DNA of 14,859 bases, from assembly GCA_964615285.1 (NCBI GenBank), contig CAZTND010000034.1, positions 1 to 14,859 of the forward strand, written 5' to 3'. The first letter of the stretch is position 1, and every line of letters begins with the position of its first letter. Below the pieces are notes generated by a model that worked only from the letters and a program-made list of their open reading frames with translations, was not told where the DNA came from and searched no databases. Positions 7,764-13,092 of this stretch are shown here, one piece after another. A program made the translations under genes and the position numbers. Origin of the DNA: RGIG4074 sp964615285. Its GTDB lineage: Bacteria; Bacillota; Clostridia; Christensenellales; Borkfalkiaceae.

Positions 7764-8837
7764 CTACGCATTTTCGCCGAAAGAAATTCCGATTTCCCGG
7801 GCGAAGCGGACCGCGGCCGCATCGGGCGTAACGAACTTATATTTGCCCGCAATATCCACAAGGGCGTTGAACGTGATCTTATTGCCCGCAAACGCCACCG
7901 TCACGCCGAACCGGCCCGCCGCGGCGAGCCGCGCGGCATAGGCGCCCAGCTGGGTGCAAAGCATGCGGTCGAAGGCGCAGGGCGTGCCGCCCCGTTGGAG
8001 ATACCCGAGCACCGAAAAGCGCGCTTCCGCCCCCGTGCGCCCGGCGATGACTTCGGCGAGGTGCCTGGTGACCGTGCTCTCCCCCCGCTCCGTGCGGACG
8101 AACGCGCGGTCCTCTTTCTTGAATTTTGCCTCATAATCGAGCTGCGCCCCCTCGGCGACGGCGATCATGGTGCTGTTCCTGCCCGCCTTCAGCCGTGCGT
8201 CGACAAAACTGCAGACCGCGTCGAGCGAGAAAGGAATCTCGGGAATGAGGATCATATCCGCGCCCGCGGCGATGCCCGTGTGCAGCGTCAGCCAGCCCGC
8301 CTTGTTGCCCATGATCTCCACGAGCATGATGCGGCTGTGGCTGCGGGCGGTGGTCACGATGCGGTCGAACGCCTCGGTCGCCACCTCCACCGCCGTCTGA
8401 AACCCGAAGGTGACGTCCGTGCCGTAAATGTCGTTGTCGATGGTCTTGGGCACGCCGATGACCCTGCAGCCCTCCATGCTCAGAAGCGCCGCCGTCTTGT
8501 GCGTGCCCGCGCCGCCCAATGTAAACAGGCAATCCAGCCCCATCTTCCGATAATTGGAGACCATTTTGGAGAGGCGCGAACCGCCCTCTTCCGCCACGGT
8601 CATCTTTTTGAACGGCTGGCGGGAAGTGCGCAGGATTGTCCCGCCGAGGCCGAGTATATCCTCAAAATCTTCCGCGCGCAAGGGATGGCTCTCCCCGCGG
8701 ATCAACCCGCCGTAGCCGTCGGGTATGCCCACGATCTCCGCGTTTTTCACGTTGTTCAAAAGATACAGCCCGATGGAACGGATGACCGCGTTGAGCCCCG
8801 CGCAGTCGCCGCCGCTCGTTAAAATCCCGAATTTCAT
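7764..8837 (-). CDS. pfkA: 6-phosphofructokinase (PfkA family, atypical metal/ATP loop)
   Basis: A 357-residue phosphofructokinase, slightly longer than the 320-residue E. coli enzyme. It phosphorylates fructose 6-phosphate in glycolysis. Motifs: TSGGDCAGLNAVIR (7-20), GGTILRTSR (65-73), PKTIDNDI (130-137, catalytic Asp134), SHSRI (166-170), EIMGNKAG (174-181) and LGYLQRGGTP with a following DR. The loop that reads GGDGS in E. coli is GGAGT here (108-112), so the metal-binding Asp is Ala110. Gly111 is the ATP-type residue, whereas Lys131 is the residue usual in PPi-dependent enzymes and in some ATP enzymes of actinobacteria. The position of E. coli Arg171 is Asn178. The phosphoryl donor is therefore uncertain. 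GGAGGA lies seven bases before the ATG. It is first in the operon, 40 bases ahead of ppx. Confidence 0.92.
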   Translation of the reverse strand: MKFGILTSGGDCAGLNAVIRSIGLYLLNNVKNAEIVGIPDGYGGLIRGESHPLRAEDFEDILGLGGTILRTSRQPFKKMTVAEEGGSRLSKMVSNYRKMGLDCLFTLGGAGTHKTAALLSMEGCRVIGVPKTIDNDIYGTDVTFGFQTAVEVATEAFDRIVTTARSHSRIMLVEIMGNKAGWLTLHTGIAAGADMILIPEIPFSLDAVCSFVDARLKAGRNSTMIAVAEGAQLDYEAKFKKEDRAFVRTERGESTVTRHLAEVIAGRTGAEARFSVLGYLQRGGTPCAFDRMLCTQLGAYAARLAAAGRFGVTVAFAGNKITFNALVDIAGKYKFVTPDAAAVRFAREIGISFGENA

Positions 8838-8856
8838 GTTTTATCCTCCAACCGTA

Positions 8857-8886
8857 ATTCTACTACAAAAAACCGCCCCTTGTCAA
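8857..8886 (-). promoter_or_regulatory. Promoter of the pfkA-ppx-ppk1 operon
   Basis: On the minus strand TTGACA (8881-8886) and TAGAAT (8857-8862) are 18 bases apart. The start would be close to 8850, leaving only a short leader before the pfkA ATG at 8837. Confidence 0.83.
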
Positions 8887-8900
8887 CGCGCCTTTGCGGA

Positions 8901-8939
8901 TTTCAAGTAATTTTACAATAATTTTACAACCCCGTTACA
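8901..8939. promoter_or_regulatory. Four-copy, 11-bp-phased repeat resembling a Pho box
   Basis: Read on the plus strand, hexamers TTTCAA (8901), TTTACA (8912), TTTACA (8923) and GTTACA (8934) begin exactly 11 bases apart. B. subtilis PhoP binds tandem TT(A/T/C)ACA hexamers with this period. The array lies 15 bases upstream of the pfkA -35 box, where an activator could bind. The repeats point away from pfkA. The regulator is inferred from the pattern only. Confidence 0.5.
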
Positions 8940-8991
8940 ACCCCGCGCCCCTCTTTCCCCCGCATCCGCCCTTTTTCGCGGCGCGGAACGG

Positions 8992-9022
8992 AAAAAAGCC
9001 CCCCTTCCTTCCGGACGGAGGC
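8992..9022 (-). terminator. Probable terminator after the HMA protein gene
   Basis: On the minus strand GCCTCC (9022-9017) pairs with GGGGGC (9003-8998) with one G-U pair and a 13-base loop, followed by six T residues (8997-8992). It begins about 40 bases after the HMA stop codon and separates that unit from the pfkA control region. Confidence 0.55.
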
Positions 9023-9060
9023 CGTCGTCTGAAATTATCTTCCGTTTCCCGCAGAGACCG

Positions 9061-9324
9061 TCAGCCGCCGAAGAGGCCGAACAACCCTTTCTTTTGATAG
9101 GGCTCGCTCCTTTCGCCCGTTACGCGGTAGCCGAGCGATTCGATCGCCCGGCAAAAGAGTGCGGGATCCGCACCGTCCGCAGCGACAATGACCGTCCTGC
9201 CCTTCGCGGCGGAAGAGTTGACCTTTCTGACGGCGTTCCCGCCGGCCTTCCGCACCGCGTCATTGACATGCGTCTCACACATGCCGCAGCGCATGCCTTC
9301 CACTTTCAACGTGATCCTGACCAT
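9061..9324 (-). CDS. Heavy-metal-associated (HMA) domain protein, CopZ-like
   Basis: An 87-residue protein with one HMA fold. The metal-binding site is GMRCGMC (10-16, Cys13 and Cys16), followed by ETHVNDAVRKA, a wording typical of small clostridial HMA proteins. The C-terminus SEPYQKKGLFGLFGG also matches that group. Copper(I) is the usual ligand of MxCxxC proteins, which act as cytosolic chaperones or sensors, but the metal here is inferred. GGGAGG lies about seven bases before the ATG at 9324; the open frame to 9360 lacks such support. It follows the DUF3793 gene by 57 bases and probably shares its promoter. No copper ATPase gene is present in the window. Confidence 0.87.
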   Translation of the reverse strand: MVRITLKVEGMRCGMCETHVNDAVRKAGGNAVRKVNSSAAKGRTVIVAADGADPALFCRAIESLGYRVTGERSEPYQKKGLFGLFGG

Positions 9325-9381
9325 AAAACACCTCCCGGCCGTCCGCGCCCTCCCGCGCATGCGCCGCCGCGGCCTTGCCGT

Positions 9382-9918
9382 CTATTCCAGATTGAAGATC
9401 GCCGAGAGCGATTTGCCGCCGTCCATCATGCTGCAGATGCGCGCCGAACAGCGTTTGTAGCGTGCAAAGAGCTTTGCCTTTTCCGCCTCGCCGCCGTACA
9501 CCCGCCAATAGCCGGGGCTGCCGCCCTGCGGATCGGCGATGAAACCGCGCACATCCTCCAGCGGATACCCGAGAAACACCCCCACCTCGTGCGGGAACGC
9601 CCCCGCCTGCATGCGGGCGGCGAGCTCTTCCACCGCCTCGGACAGCGTGTCGTACCGATAGCCGAAGGCGGACAAAAAATCACGGACCTCCGCCGAAAAC
9701 AATATCTGTTCCATCCGCGCCGCGTGATATATGTAAACCACCGTCCGGTCGCCGTTTTCGCGCACCGCCCTGAACACGAATCCCTTGCGGCGGAACCCCT
9801 TCGCCACGCGGCGGAACGCGCGCCGCTCCCCCGTCTTTACGCCCAACAGGCTGGCAGGTTTTATCCCCGCAAACGTGATGCCGCAGTGCCGCCCCAGAGA
9901 ATATTCTGTCTCGCTCAA
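9382..9918 (-). CDS. DUF3793 family protein
   Basis: A 178-residue soluble protein of unknown function. The family is recognised from GRHCGITFAGIKPASLL (9-25), VYIYHAARME (61-70), EVRDFLSAFGY (77-87), FPHEVGVFLGYPLEDVRGFI (108-127) and PGYWRVYG (135-142), all typical of DUF3793 in Clostridia. The conserved Cys12 and a C-terminal RYKRCS could be functional, but I cannot say how. I chose the TTG at 9918 because GGGGAGG precedes it at good distance and the family's N-terminal region starts there. Upstream in-frame ATGs fall within the leader hairpins and lack ribosome sites. Members are often seen near metal-uptake genes, which fits the ZIP and HMA neighbours. Confidence 0.85.
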   Translation of the reverse strand: MSETEYSLGRHCGITFAGIKPASLLGVKTGERRAFRRVAKGFRRKGFVFRAVRENGDRTVVYIYHAARMEQILFSAEVRDFLSAFGYRYDTLSEAVEELAARMQAGAFPHEVGVFLGYPLEDVRGFIADPQGGSPGYWRVYGGEAEKAKLFARYKRCSARICSMMDGGKSLSAIFNLE

Positions 9919-9932
9919 AATGCCCTCCCCGT

Positions 9933-9951
9933 CAGTTCGCATCCGCGAACC
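9933..9951. promoter_or_regulatory. Palindromic site A in the DUF3793 leader
   Basis: CAGTTCGC-ATCC-GCGAACC: perfect 6-bp arms around a 4-base centre, 15 bases upstream of the DUF3793 TTG. It repeats site B exactly outside the four central bases. It could be a second operator, or a hairpin just upstream of the ribosome binding site in the RNA. Confidence 0.6.
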
Positions 9952-9961
9952 GATCGCTCCG

Positions 9962-9982
9962 AAAAAACGGCCTGCCGCCGTT
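9962..9982 (-). terminator. Terminator-like hairpin in the DUF3793 leader
   Basis: On the minus strand AACGGC (9982-9977) pairs with GCCGTT (9971-9966) around a five-base loop, followed by TTTT (9965-9962). It lies between the two palindromes and between promoter and start codon, so it could act as an attenuator. The stem is short; strength is uncertain. Confidence 0.5.
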
Positions 9983-9989
9983 CTTTTTG

Positions 9990-10008
9990 CAGTTCGCTTT
10001 TGCGAACC
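9990..10008. promoter_or_regulatory. Palindromic site B at the DUF3793 transcription start
   Basis: CAGTTCGC-TTTT-GCGAACC. It covers the predicted start of transcription, a few bases after the -10 box, the normal place for a repressor operator. It shares 15 of 15 non-central bases with site A, 57 bases away. The half-site order (GTTC...GAAC) is opposite to a Bacillus-type LexA box. Confidence 0.65.
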
Positions 10009-10014
10009 ACCATC

Positions 10015-10043
10015 ATTATAATACACAAACGACAAAAAGTCAA
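10015..10043 (-). promoter_or_regulatory. Promoter of DUF3793-HMA
   Basis: On the minus strand TTGACT (10038-10043) and a consensus TATAAT (10015-10020) are 17 bases apart. The start would be near 10008, giving a 90-base leader that holds both palindromes and a terminator-like hairpin. Confidence 0.88.
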
Positions 10044-10069
10044 CCGTTTTGCGAAAAAAATCCGAACGA

Positions 10070-10858
10070 TCAGCCGAACACGACGTCGAGGGTCATCATC
10101 AGGGCAAAGCCGAGCATGACGCCCCAGGTACCGAGATGGGGATGCTCCTCCATTTTCGCGTCGGGGATGAGGTCCTCCGCGACGACAAAGACCATGGCGC
10201 CCGCGGCAAAGGAAAGGAACCAGGGCTGCGCCGCCGAAAGATGGGCGGCGAGAAAGTAGCCGACGACGGCGAAGAGAGGCTCCACGGCACCGCTGCACGC
10301 CCCGTAGGCGAACGCCTTCCGGCGGCTGCCCGTCGCCGTCTTTAACGGCAGCGCGACCGCCGCGCCCTCCGGCAGGTTCTGAATACCGATGCCGACGGCA
10401 AGCGCCAGTGCGGCGACGTATGCCGCGTCCGTACCGAGCGTCGCCGCCGCGCCGAAGGCAAAGCCCACCGCCAACCCCTCGGGGATATTGTGAATGGTGA
10501 CGGCAAGAAAGAGTTTGACCGGCTTTCTGAGCGCAACGCGCGGCCCCTCTTCCTCGTTTGTGCCGAAGTGAAAATGCGGCACGACCTTGTCGAGCAGCAC
10601 CAGAAAGATGCCGCCAAGCAAAAACCCGCAGACCGCGGGCACGAAACTCCAGCTGCCCCAATCCGCCGCCCCGTCGATGGCGGGCAGCAGCAGGGACCAT
10701 ACGGACGCCGCGATCATCACCCCCGACGCAAACCCCAAAAAGAGCGTGTTGACCTTGGGCGAAATGTCCTTCCTGAAAAAGAAGACCATTGCAGCCCCCA
10801 ACGCATTCATGACGAATATGACGGCGAACCCGGCGACCGTCAGAAGTATCCCGTTCAC
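10070..10858 (-). CDS. ZIP family metal transporter (GufA type)
   Basis: A 262-residue, about eight-helix membrane protein that would move divalent metals such as zinc, iron or manganese into the cytoplasm. The two metal-binding helices carry HNIPEGLAVGFAFG (123-136) and QNLPEGAAVALPL (160-172), the signature of ZIP proteins; the first helix, LGAAMVFFFRKD, is the usual start. A short loop after the third helix has PHFHFG (94-99), a likely metal ligand. The GTG at 10858 is chosen because AAGGAGG lies just upstream; the ATG at 10900 has no such site. The gene has its own promoter and a leader with two hairpins. The substrate cannot be decided. Confidence 0.92.
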   Translation of the reverse strand: MNGILLTVAGFAVIFVMNALGAAMVFFFRKDISPKVNTLFLGFASGVMIAASVWSLLLPAIDGAADWGSWSFVPAVCGFLLGGIFLVLLDKVVPHFHFGTNEEEGPRVALRKPVKLFLAVTIHNIPEGLAVGFAFGAAATLGTDAAYVAALALAVGIGIQNLPEGAAVALPLKTATGSRRKAFAYGACSGAVEPLFAVVGYFLAAHLSAAQPWFLSFAAGAMVFVVAEDLIPDAKMEEHPHLGTWGVMLGFALMMTLDVVFG

Positions 10859-10910
10859 TGCTCCTCCTTTCCGCGCAGAAAACCGCATCATACAAGGCAC
10901 CCATGCCCGA

Positions 10911-10940
10911 AAAAAATCGAAAGAGCGCGCGGAGCTCTTT
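10911..10940 (-). terminator. Terminator-like hairpin in the ZIP leader (possible attenuator)
   Basis: On the minus strand AAAGAGC (10940-10934) and GCTCTTT (10926-10920) form a perfect 7-bp stem with a 7-base loop. Three bases later a run of seven T residues begins (10916-10910). It sits between the ZIP promoter and the GTG start. Confidence 0.65.
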
Positions 10941-10954
10941 ACCTGTTCTCCGTC

Positions 10955-10974
10955 CGGTCGGCAAGGGCCGACCG
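10955..10974 (-). other. First leader hairpin of the ZIP gene
   Basis: CGGTCGGC (10974-10967) and GCCGACCG (10962-10955) form a perfect 8-bp stem with a four-base loop right after the predicted start of transcription. It could be part of a sensing element ahead of the terminator-like hairpin. I do not recognise a known metal riboswitch consensus in it. Confidence 0.6.
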
Positions 10975-10984
10975 ATCCGTTTTC

Positions 10985-11014
10985 ATTATATTACAAACGG
11001 CGGATGAACGTCAA
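10985..11014 (-). promoter_or_regulatory. Promoter of the ZIP transporter gene
   Basis: On the minus strand TTGACG (11009-11014) and consensus TATAAT (10985-10990) are 18 bases apart. The -35 box overlaps the stop codon of the HNH gene (11011-11013). The leader to the GTG is about 120 bases. Confidence 0.85.
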
Positions 11015-11469
11015 CTTTCCGCAGAGGCGAAATGCGATTTGAGCCAGGAGATGTCCAATTTCCATTCGCTCACGCGGTTGAGCCGCTGATGCTCCTCGTT
11101 CGCCCTGCCGAGCGCCGCGCGATATTCGGCATAACTGCAGCCGTTGACCCGCATGAACCAATCCGCCGCCTCCCGTTCGCCGCCCATGAGCTGGGTTCTG
11201 CCGATATGGATGACGGCATGGCATTGGCGGCAGACCGCCACGACGTCCGTCAAAATCTGCGTATGGGTCGTTTCGTCATACGCCCAGCGTTCGTGCGCCT
11301 CCAACCGCCTGACCGCCCTGCCGCAGATCATGCAGCGGCCGCCCGCGCGAGCATAGGCGTCCCGCCGTACGACGTCCCAATATTCGGGTTTCAGCACCGA
11401 ACGCAGGTTGCTGTACCAGCAGCCGTCGGGAACCAGTTCAAAATCGAGTTTGTATTTATTTCCGTCCAT
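11011..11469 (-). CDS. HNH endonuclease domain protein
   Basis: A 152-residue protein with an HNH/treble-clef zinc fold: CMIC (Cys46, Cys49), EAHE (His59), then CRQCHAVIH (Cys80, Cys83, His84, His88). The stretch around it, WDVVRRDAYARAGGRC and HIGRTQ, is typical of a stand-alone HNH family in Firmicutes. DNA cleavage is the family activity; the biological role of this stand-alone type is not known to me. AAGGAG lies before the ATG at 11469. Upstream in-frame codons to 11592 cover the promoter and are rejected. No methylase, restriction or phage gene is adjacent, so a restriction role has no support. Confidence 0.82.
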   Translation of the reverse strand: MDGNKYKLDFELVPDGCWYSNLRSVLKPEYWDVVRRDAYARAGGRCMICGRAVRRLEAHERWAYDETTHTQILTDVVAVCRQCHAVIHIGRTQLMGGEREAADWFMRVNGCSYAEYRAALGRANEEHQRLNRVSEWKLDISWLKSHFASAES

Positions 11470-11511
11470 GCCCCGCTCCTTTTCGCCTTTTCTTTCGTTT
11501 GACGCAAGCCT

Positions 11512-11540
11512 ATTATACCACGGACGCAGAAAAAAAGCAA
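11512..11540 (-). promoter_or_regulatory. Promoter of the HNH gene
   Basis: On the minus strand TTGCTT (11535-11540) and TATAAT (11512-11517) are 17 bases apart. The -10 box is consensus, the -35 box moderate. The leader is about 40 bases. Confidence 0.75.
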
Positions 11541-11590
11541 GCGGCAGAAAACGCTCCGCCGCACTTCCCGCGAACTTTTTCTCTCGCCCC

Positions 11591-11624
11591 AAAAAAGGAA
11601 AACCGCCCGAATCGCTTCGGACGG
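11591..11624 (-). terminator. Terminator-like hairpin upstream of the HNH promoter
   Basis: On the minus strand CCGTCCGAA (11624-11616) pairs with TTCGGGCGG (11611-11603), one G-U pair, around a GCGA tetraloop of the GNRA type. TTTT, CC and six more T residues follow. No annotated gene ends just before it, so it may end read-through or a small RNA from the AT-rich gap. Confidence 0.65.
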
Positions 11625-11645
11625 CTCTCCCCGATTAAGAATAAA

Positions 11646-11669
11646 AAGTTTTATAGAAGGATAAAACTT
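11646..11669. repeat. AT-rich perfect inverted repeat
   Basis: AAGTTTTAT (11646-11654) and ATAAAACTT (11661-11669) form a 9-bp stem with a 6-base loop. It lies in an AT-rich stretch (about 11632-11770) that stands out from the GC-rich surroundings. Consensus-like TATAAT occurs on both strands at 11694-11701, but I find no matching -35 box. No open frame in the gap looks coding. Confidence 0.5.
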
Positions 11670-11761
11670 CAGGGTGGATCGTTTTATGTCTCTATTATAA
11701 TATATACTTGTAAATCTTCTTTCCTTTTTTTGTAAAAAAAATGTAATATTTTATGCAAAAA

Positions 11762-11789
11762 TAAAAAAATCCGCGCAGGAAACGCGGAT
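11762..11789 (-). terminator. Terminator of the choloylglycine hydrolase-family gene
   Basis: On the minus strand ATCCGCG (11789-11783) and CGCGGAT (11775-11769) form a 7-bp stem with a 7-base loop, then seven T residues (11768-11762). It starts about 30 bases after the stop codon at 11821. Confidence 0.9.
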
Positions 11790-11820
11790 GCAGGTAAAAA
11801 AGGCTCCTCCCTTTTGCCAT

Positions 11821-12795
11821 TCAATTCTGCCGGCGGACTTCCAGGCGGCGCAAAAAGGGATACCGTGCGAGCGCCGCGCCGCCGAGATCCTCCCGATGCA
11901 TGTCCACGGCGGTCAGCGCGGGATTTTCATAGGTGCTGTAATAATATATCCCCGCCGCGGCGTTGCAGCAGGAAGAATAAACGGTGACCTCGTACCGCCC
12001 TTCCCCCAAAAAATTGCAGCCGCGCGGCTGTGAAACGGCCCCGAGGATGTGAAAAAACTGCGCGACGCTCTCCTCCTCGCTCTCCCCCGAGACGGCGTTG
12101 AGGGCGGCGAACGCGGCGCGCACGAAACGGGATCGCGAAGACAGATCCCCCGGCAGTCCCAACGCCCCCATGCCGCGACTGTATATCTGCAAGGACAACT
12201 TTTCCGAAAAACGATTTTGCGGCTTTTGCGGAGAGAGCCCCATGAAATCGTTCAGATGGAACATTTGCGCGGGGAAAGGCGGTTCGTTGGTGAGAACGCC
12301 CGCGGGATCGTCATACAGGTGCATCCCCTCGCGGGTGCATTCCAGCACGGCGGTCTGCTCCCTGTCGGCGATCATCCAATGCAGTTTTGCCGGGGGCATG
12401 TCCGCGCGATACGCCTCGTCGGTGATGTTGATGTGCCGCAGTGCAGCCGCCGCCTCCCGCACGGAGGCGCAGCGGCCGAGCAGGTAGGGAATGAGCTCGA
12501 ACTGTGCCAGATCGCACTTTCCGCCTGCCGCTTTGCCGTAGCGGGCGCTGCCGGTAAAATTCAGCCCCGCCGCACAGAGCCCCTTTTCGTTGACGGCGTC
12601 ATAGTAGAGCGGAAAGCCGTCGGGCACAAACGCCGTACCGATGAGCGCATAATGCTCCCGCAGCGCTTCGGCATGCCGAAAGGCAAAGGGATAGCGGCGC
12701 GGCGTGACGACCACCTCTTCGCCATAGGACACATCGTTGTCGAGCGTGCGCCCGAAATAAGGATCTTTCGTCCGGTAACAGACTGCCGTACACAT
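11821..12795 (-). CDS. Choloylglycine hydrolase / linear amide C-N hydrolase family (bile salt hydrolase or penicillin V acylase type)
   Basis: A 324-residue Ntn hydrolase. The protein begins MCTAV, so removal of Met exposes the nucleophile Cys2. Other active-site residues of the family can be placed: Arg16 and Asp19/Asp21 in GRTLDND, Asn79 in AGLNF, Asn170 in TNEPPF and Arg223 in PGDLSSRSRF. The length matches bile salt hydrolases. The enzyme would split an amide bond in conjugated bile salts, penicillin V or N-acyl signals; substrate type cannot be fixed by eye. There is no signal peptide, so it is cytoplasmic. GGAG lies ten bases before the ATG at 12795, and only this start yields an N-terminal Cys. 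It is monocistronic with its own terminator; I see no convincing promoter. Confidence 0.9.
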   Translation of the reverse strand: MCTAVCYRTKDPYFGRTLDNDVSYGEEVVVTPRRYPFAFRHAEALREHYALIGTAFVPDGFPLYYDAVNEKGLCAAGLNFTGSARYGKAAGGKCDLAQFELIPYLLGRCASVREAAAALRHINITDEAYRADMPPAKLHWMIADREQTAVLECTREGMHLYDDPAGVLTNEPPFPAQMFHLNDFMGLSPQKPQNRFSEKLSLQIYSRGMGALGLPGDLSSRSRFVRAAFAALNAVSGESEEESVAQFFHILGAVSQPRGCNFLGEGRYEVTVYSSCCNAAAGIYYYSTYENPALTAVDMHREDLGGAALARYPFLRRLEVRRQN

Positions 12796-12978
12796 CGTTT
12801 TCGTTCTCCTTTTTTGCATAGTATTGCCGCCGCGGAAAATTTTTACACCTCTGCAAGGCGGGCGGAAAGCCGGCATTTTCGGAAAGCAATGCGCGAGCCG
12901 GACGGCTGTTTTTCCCCGGGTGGAACGATTTTTGCCTGTCGGAAGGGCAAGAGGAACGATATTTTCCACCTGCGTGCC

Positions 12979-13007
12979 TTGCCAACGGAGCGGAACGGAG
13001 ATATAAT
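12979..13007 (+). promoter_or_regulatory. Promoter of the PstS-like gene
   Basis: TTGCCA (12979-12984) and consensus TATAAT (13002-13007) are 17 bases apart on the plus strand. The transcript would begin near 13014. The leader contains a perfect 7-bp GC stem, GGCGGCG (13019-13025) with CGCCGCC (13029-13035). Confidence 0.8.
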
Positions 13008-13092
13008 AGAGGCGAAGAGGCGGCGAGACGCCGCCGAAAACCGCGGCGCCCGGCCCTCCCGAAACGGGCCGCCGCCTGAGGAGGAACATACC

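Noticed and set aside
8887..9060. An extra gene in the pfkA upstream gap
   Set aside because: The short open frames there (for example from 8894) are Pro/Arg-rich shadows without ribosome sites; the stretch is explained by the repeat array and a terminator.
9933..10008. LexA (SOS) box reading of the palindromes
   Set aside because: Bacillus and mycobacterial LexA sites are GAAC-N4-GTTC. Here the half-sites are in the opposite order (GTTCGC-N4-GCGAAC).
10858..10978. Known metal riboswitch in the ZIP leader
   Set aside because: I could not match the conserved loops of the yybP-ykoY or NiCo classes, so I report only hairpins and a terminator-like element.
11011..11469. HNH protein as part of a restriction or phage-defence system
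   Set aside because: No methyltransferase, restriction subunit, phage gene or toxin partner is next to it, and the gene has its own promoter among housekeeping and metal genes.
12049..13092. Upstream 348-codon extension of the PstS-like frame
   Set aside because: It is antisense to the choloylglycine hydrolase-family gene and crosses that gene's start region and the promoter at 12979-13007. The GTG at 13093 has the ribosome site and begins a hydrophobic N-terminus.
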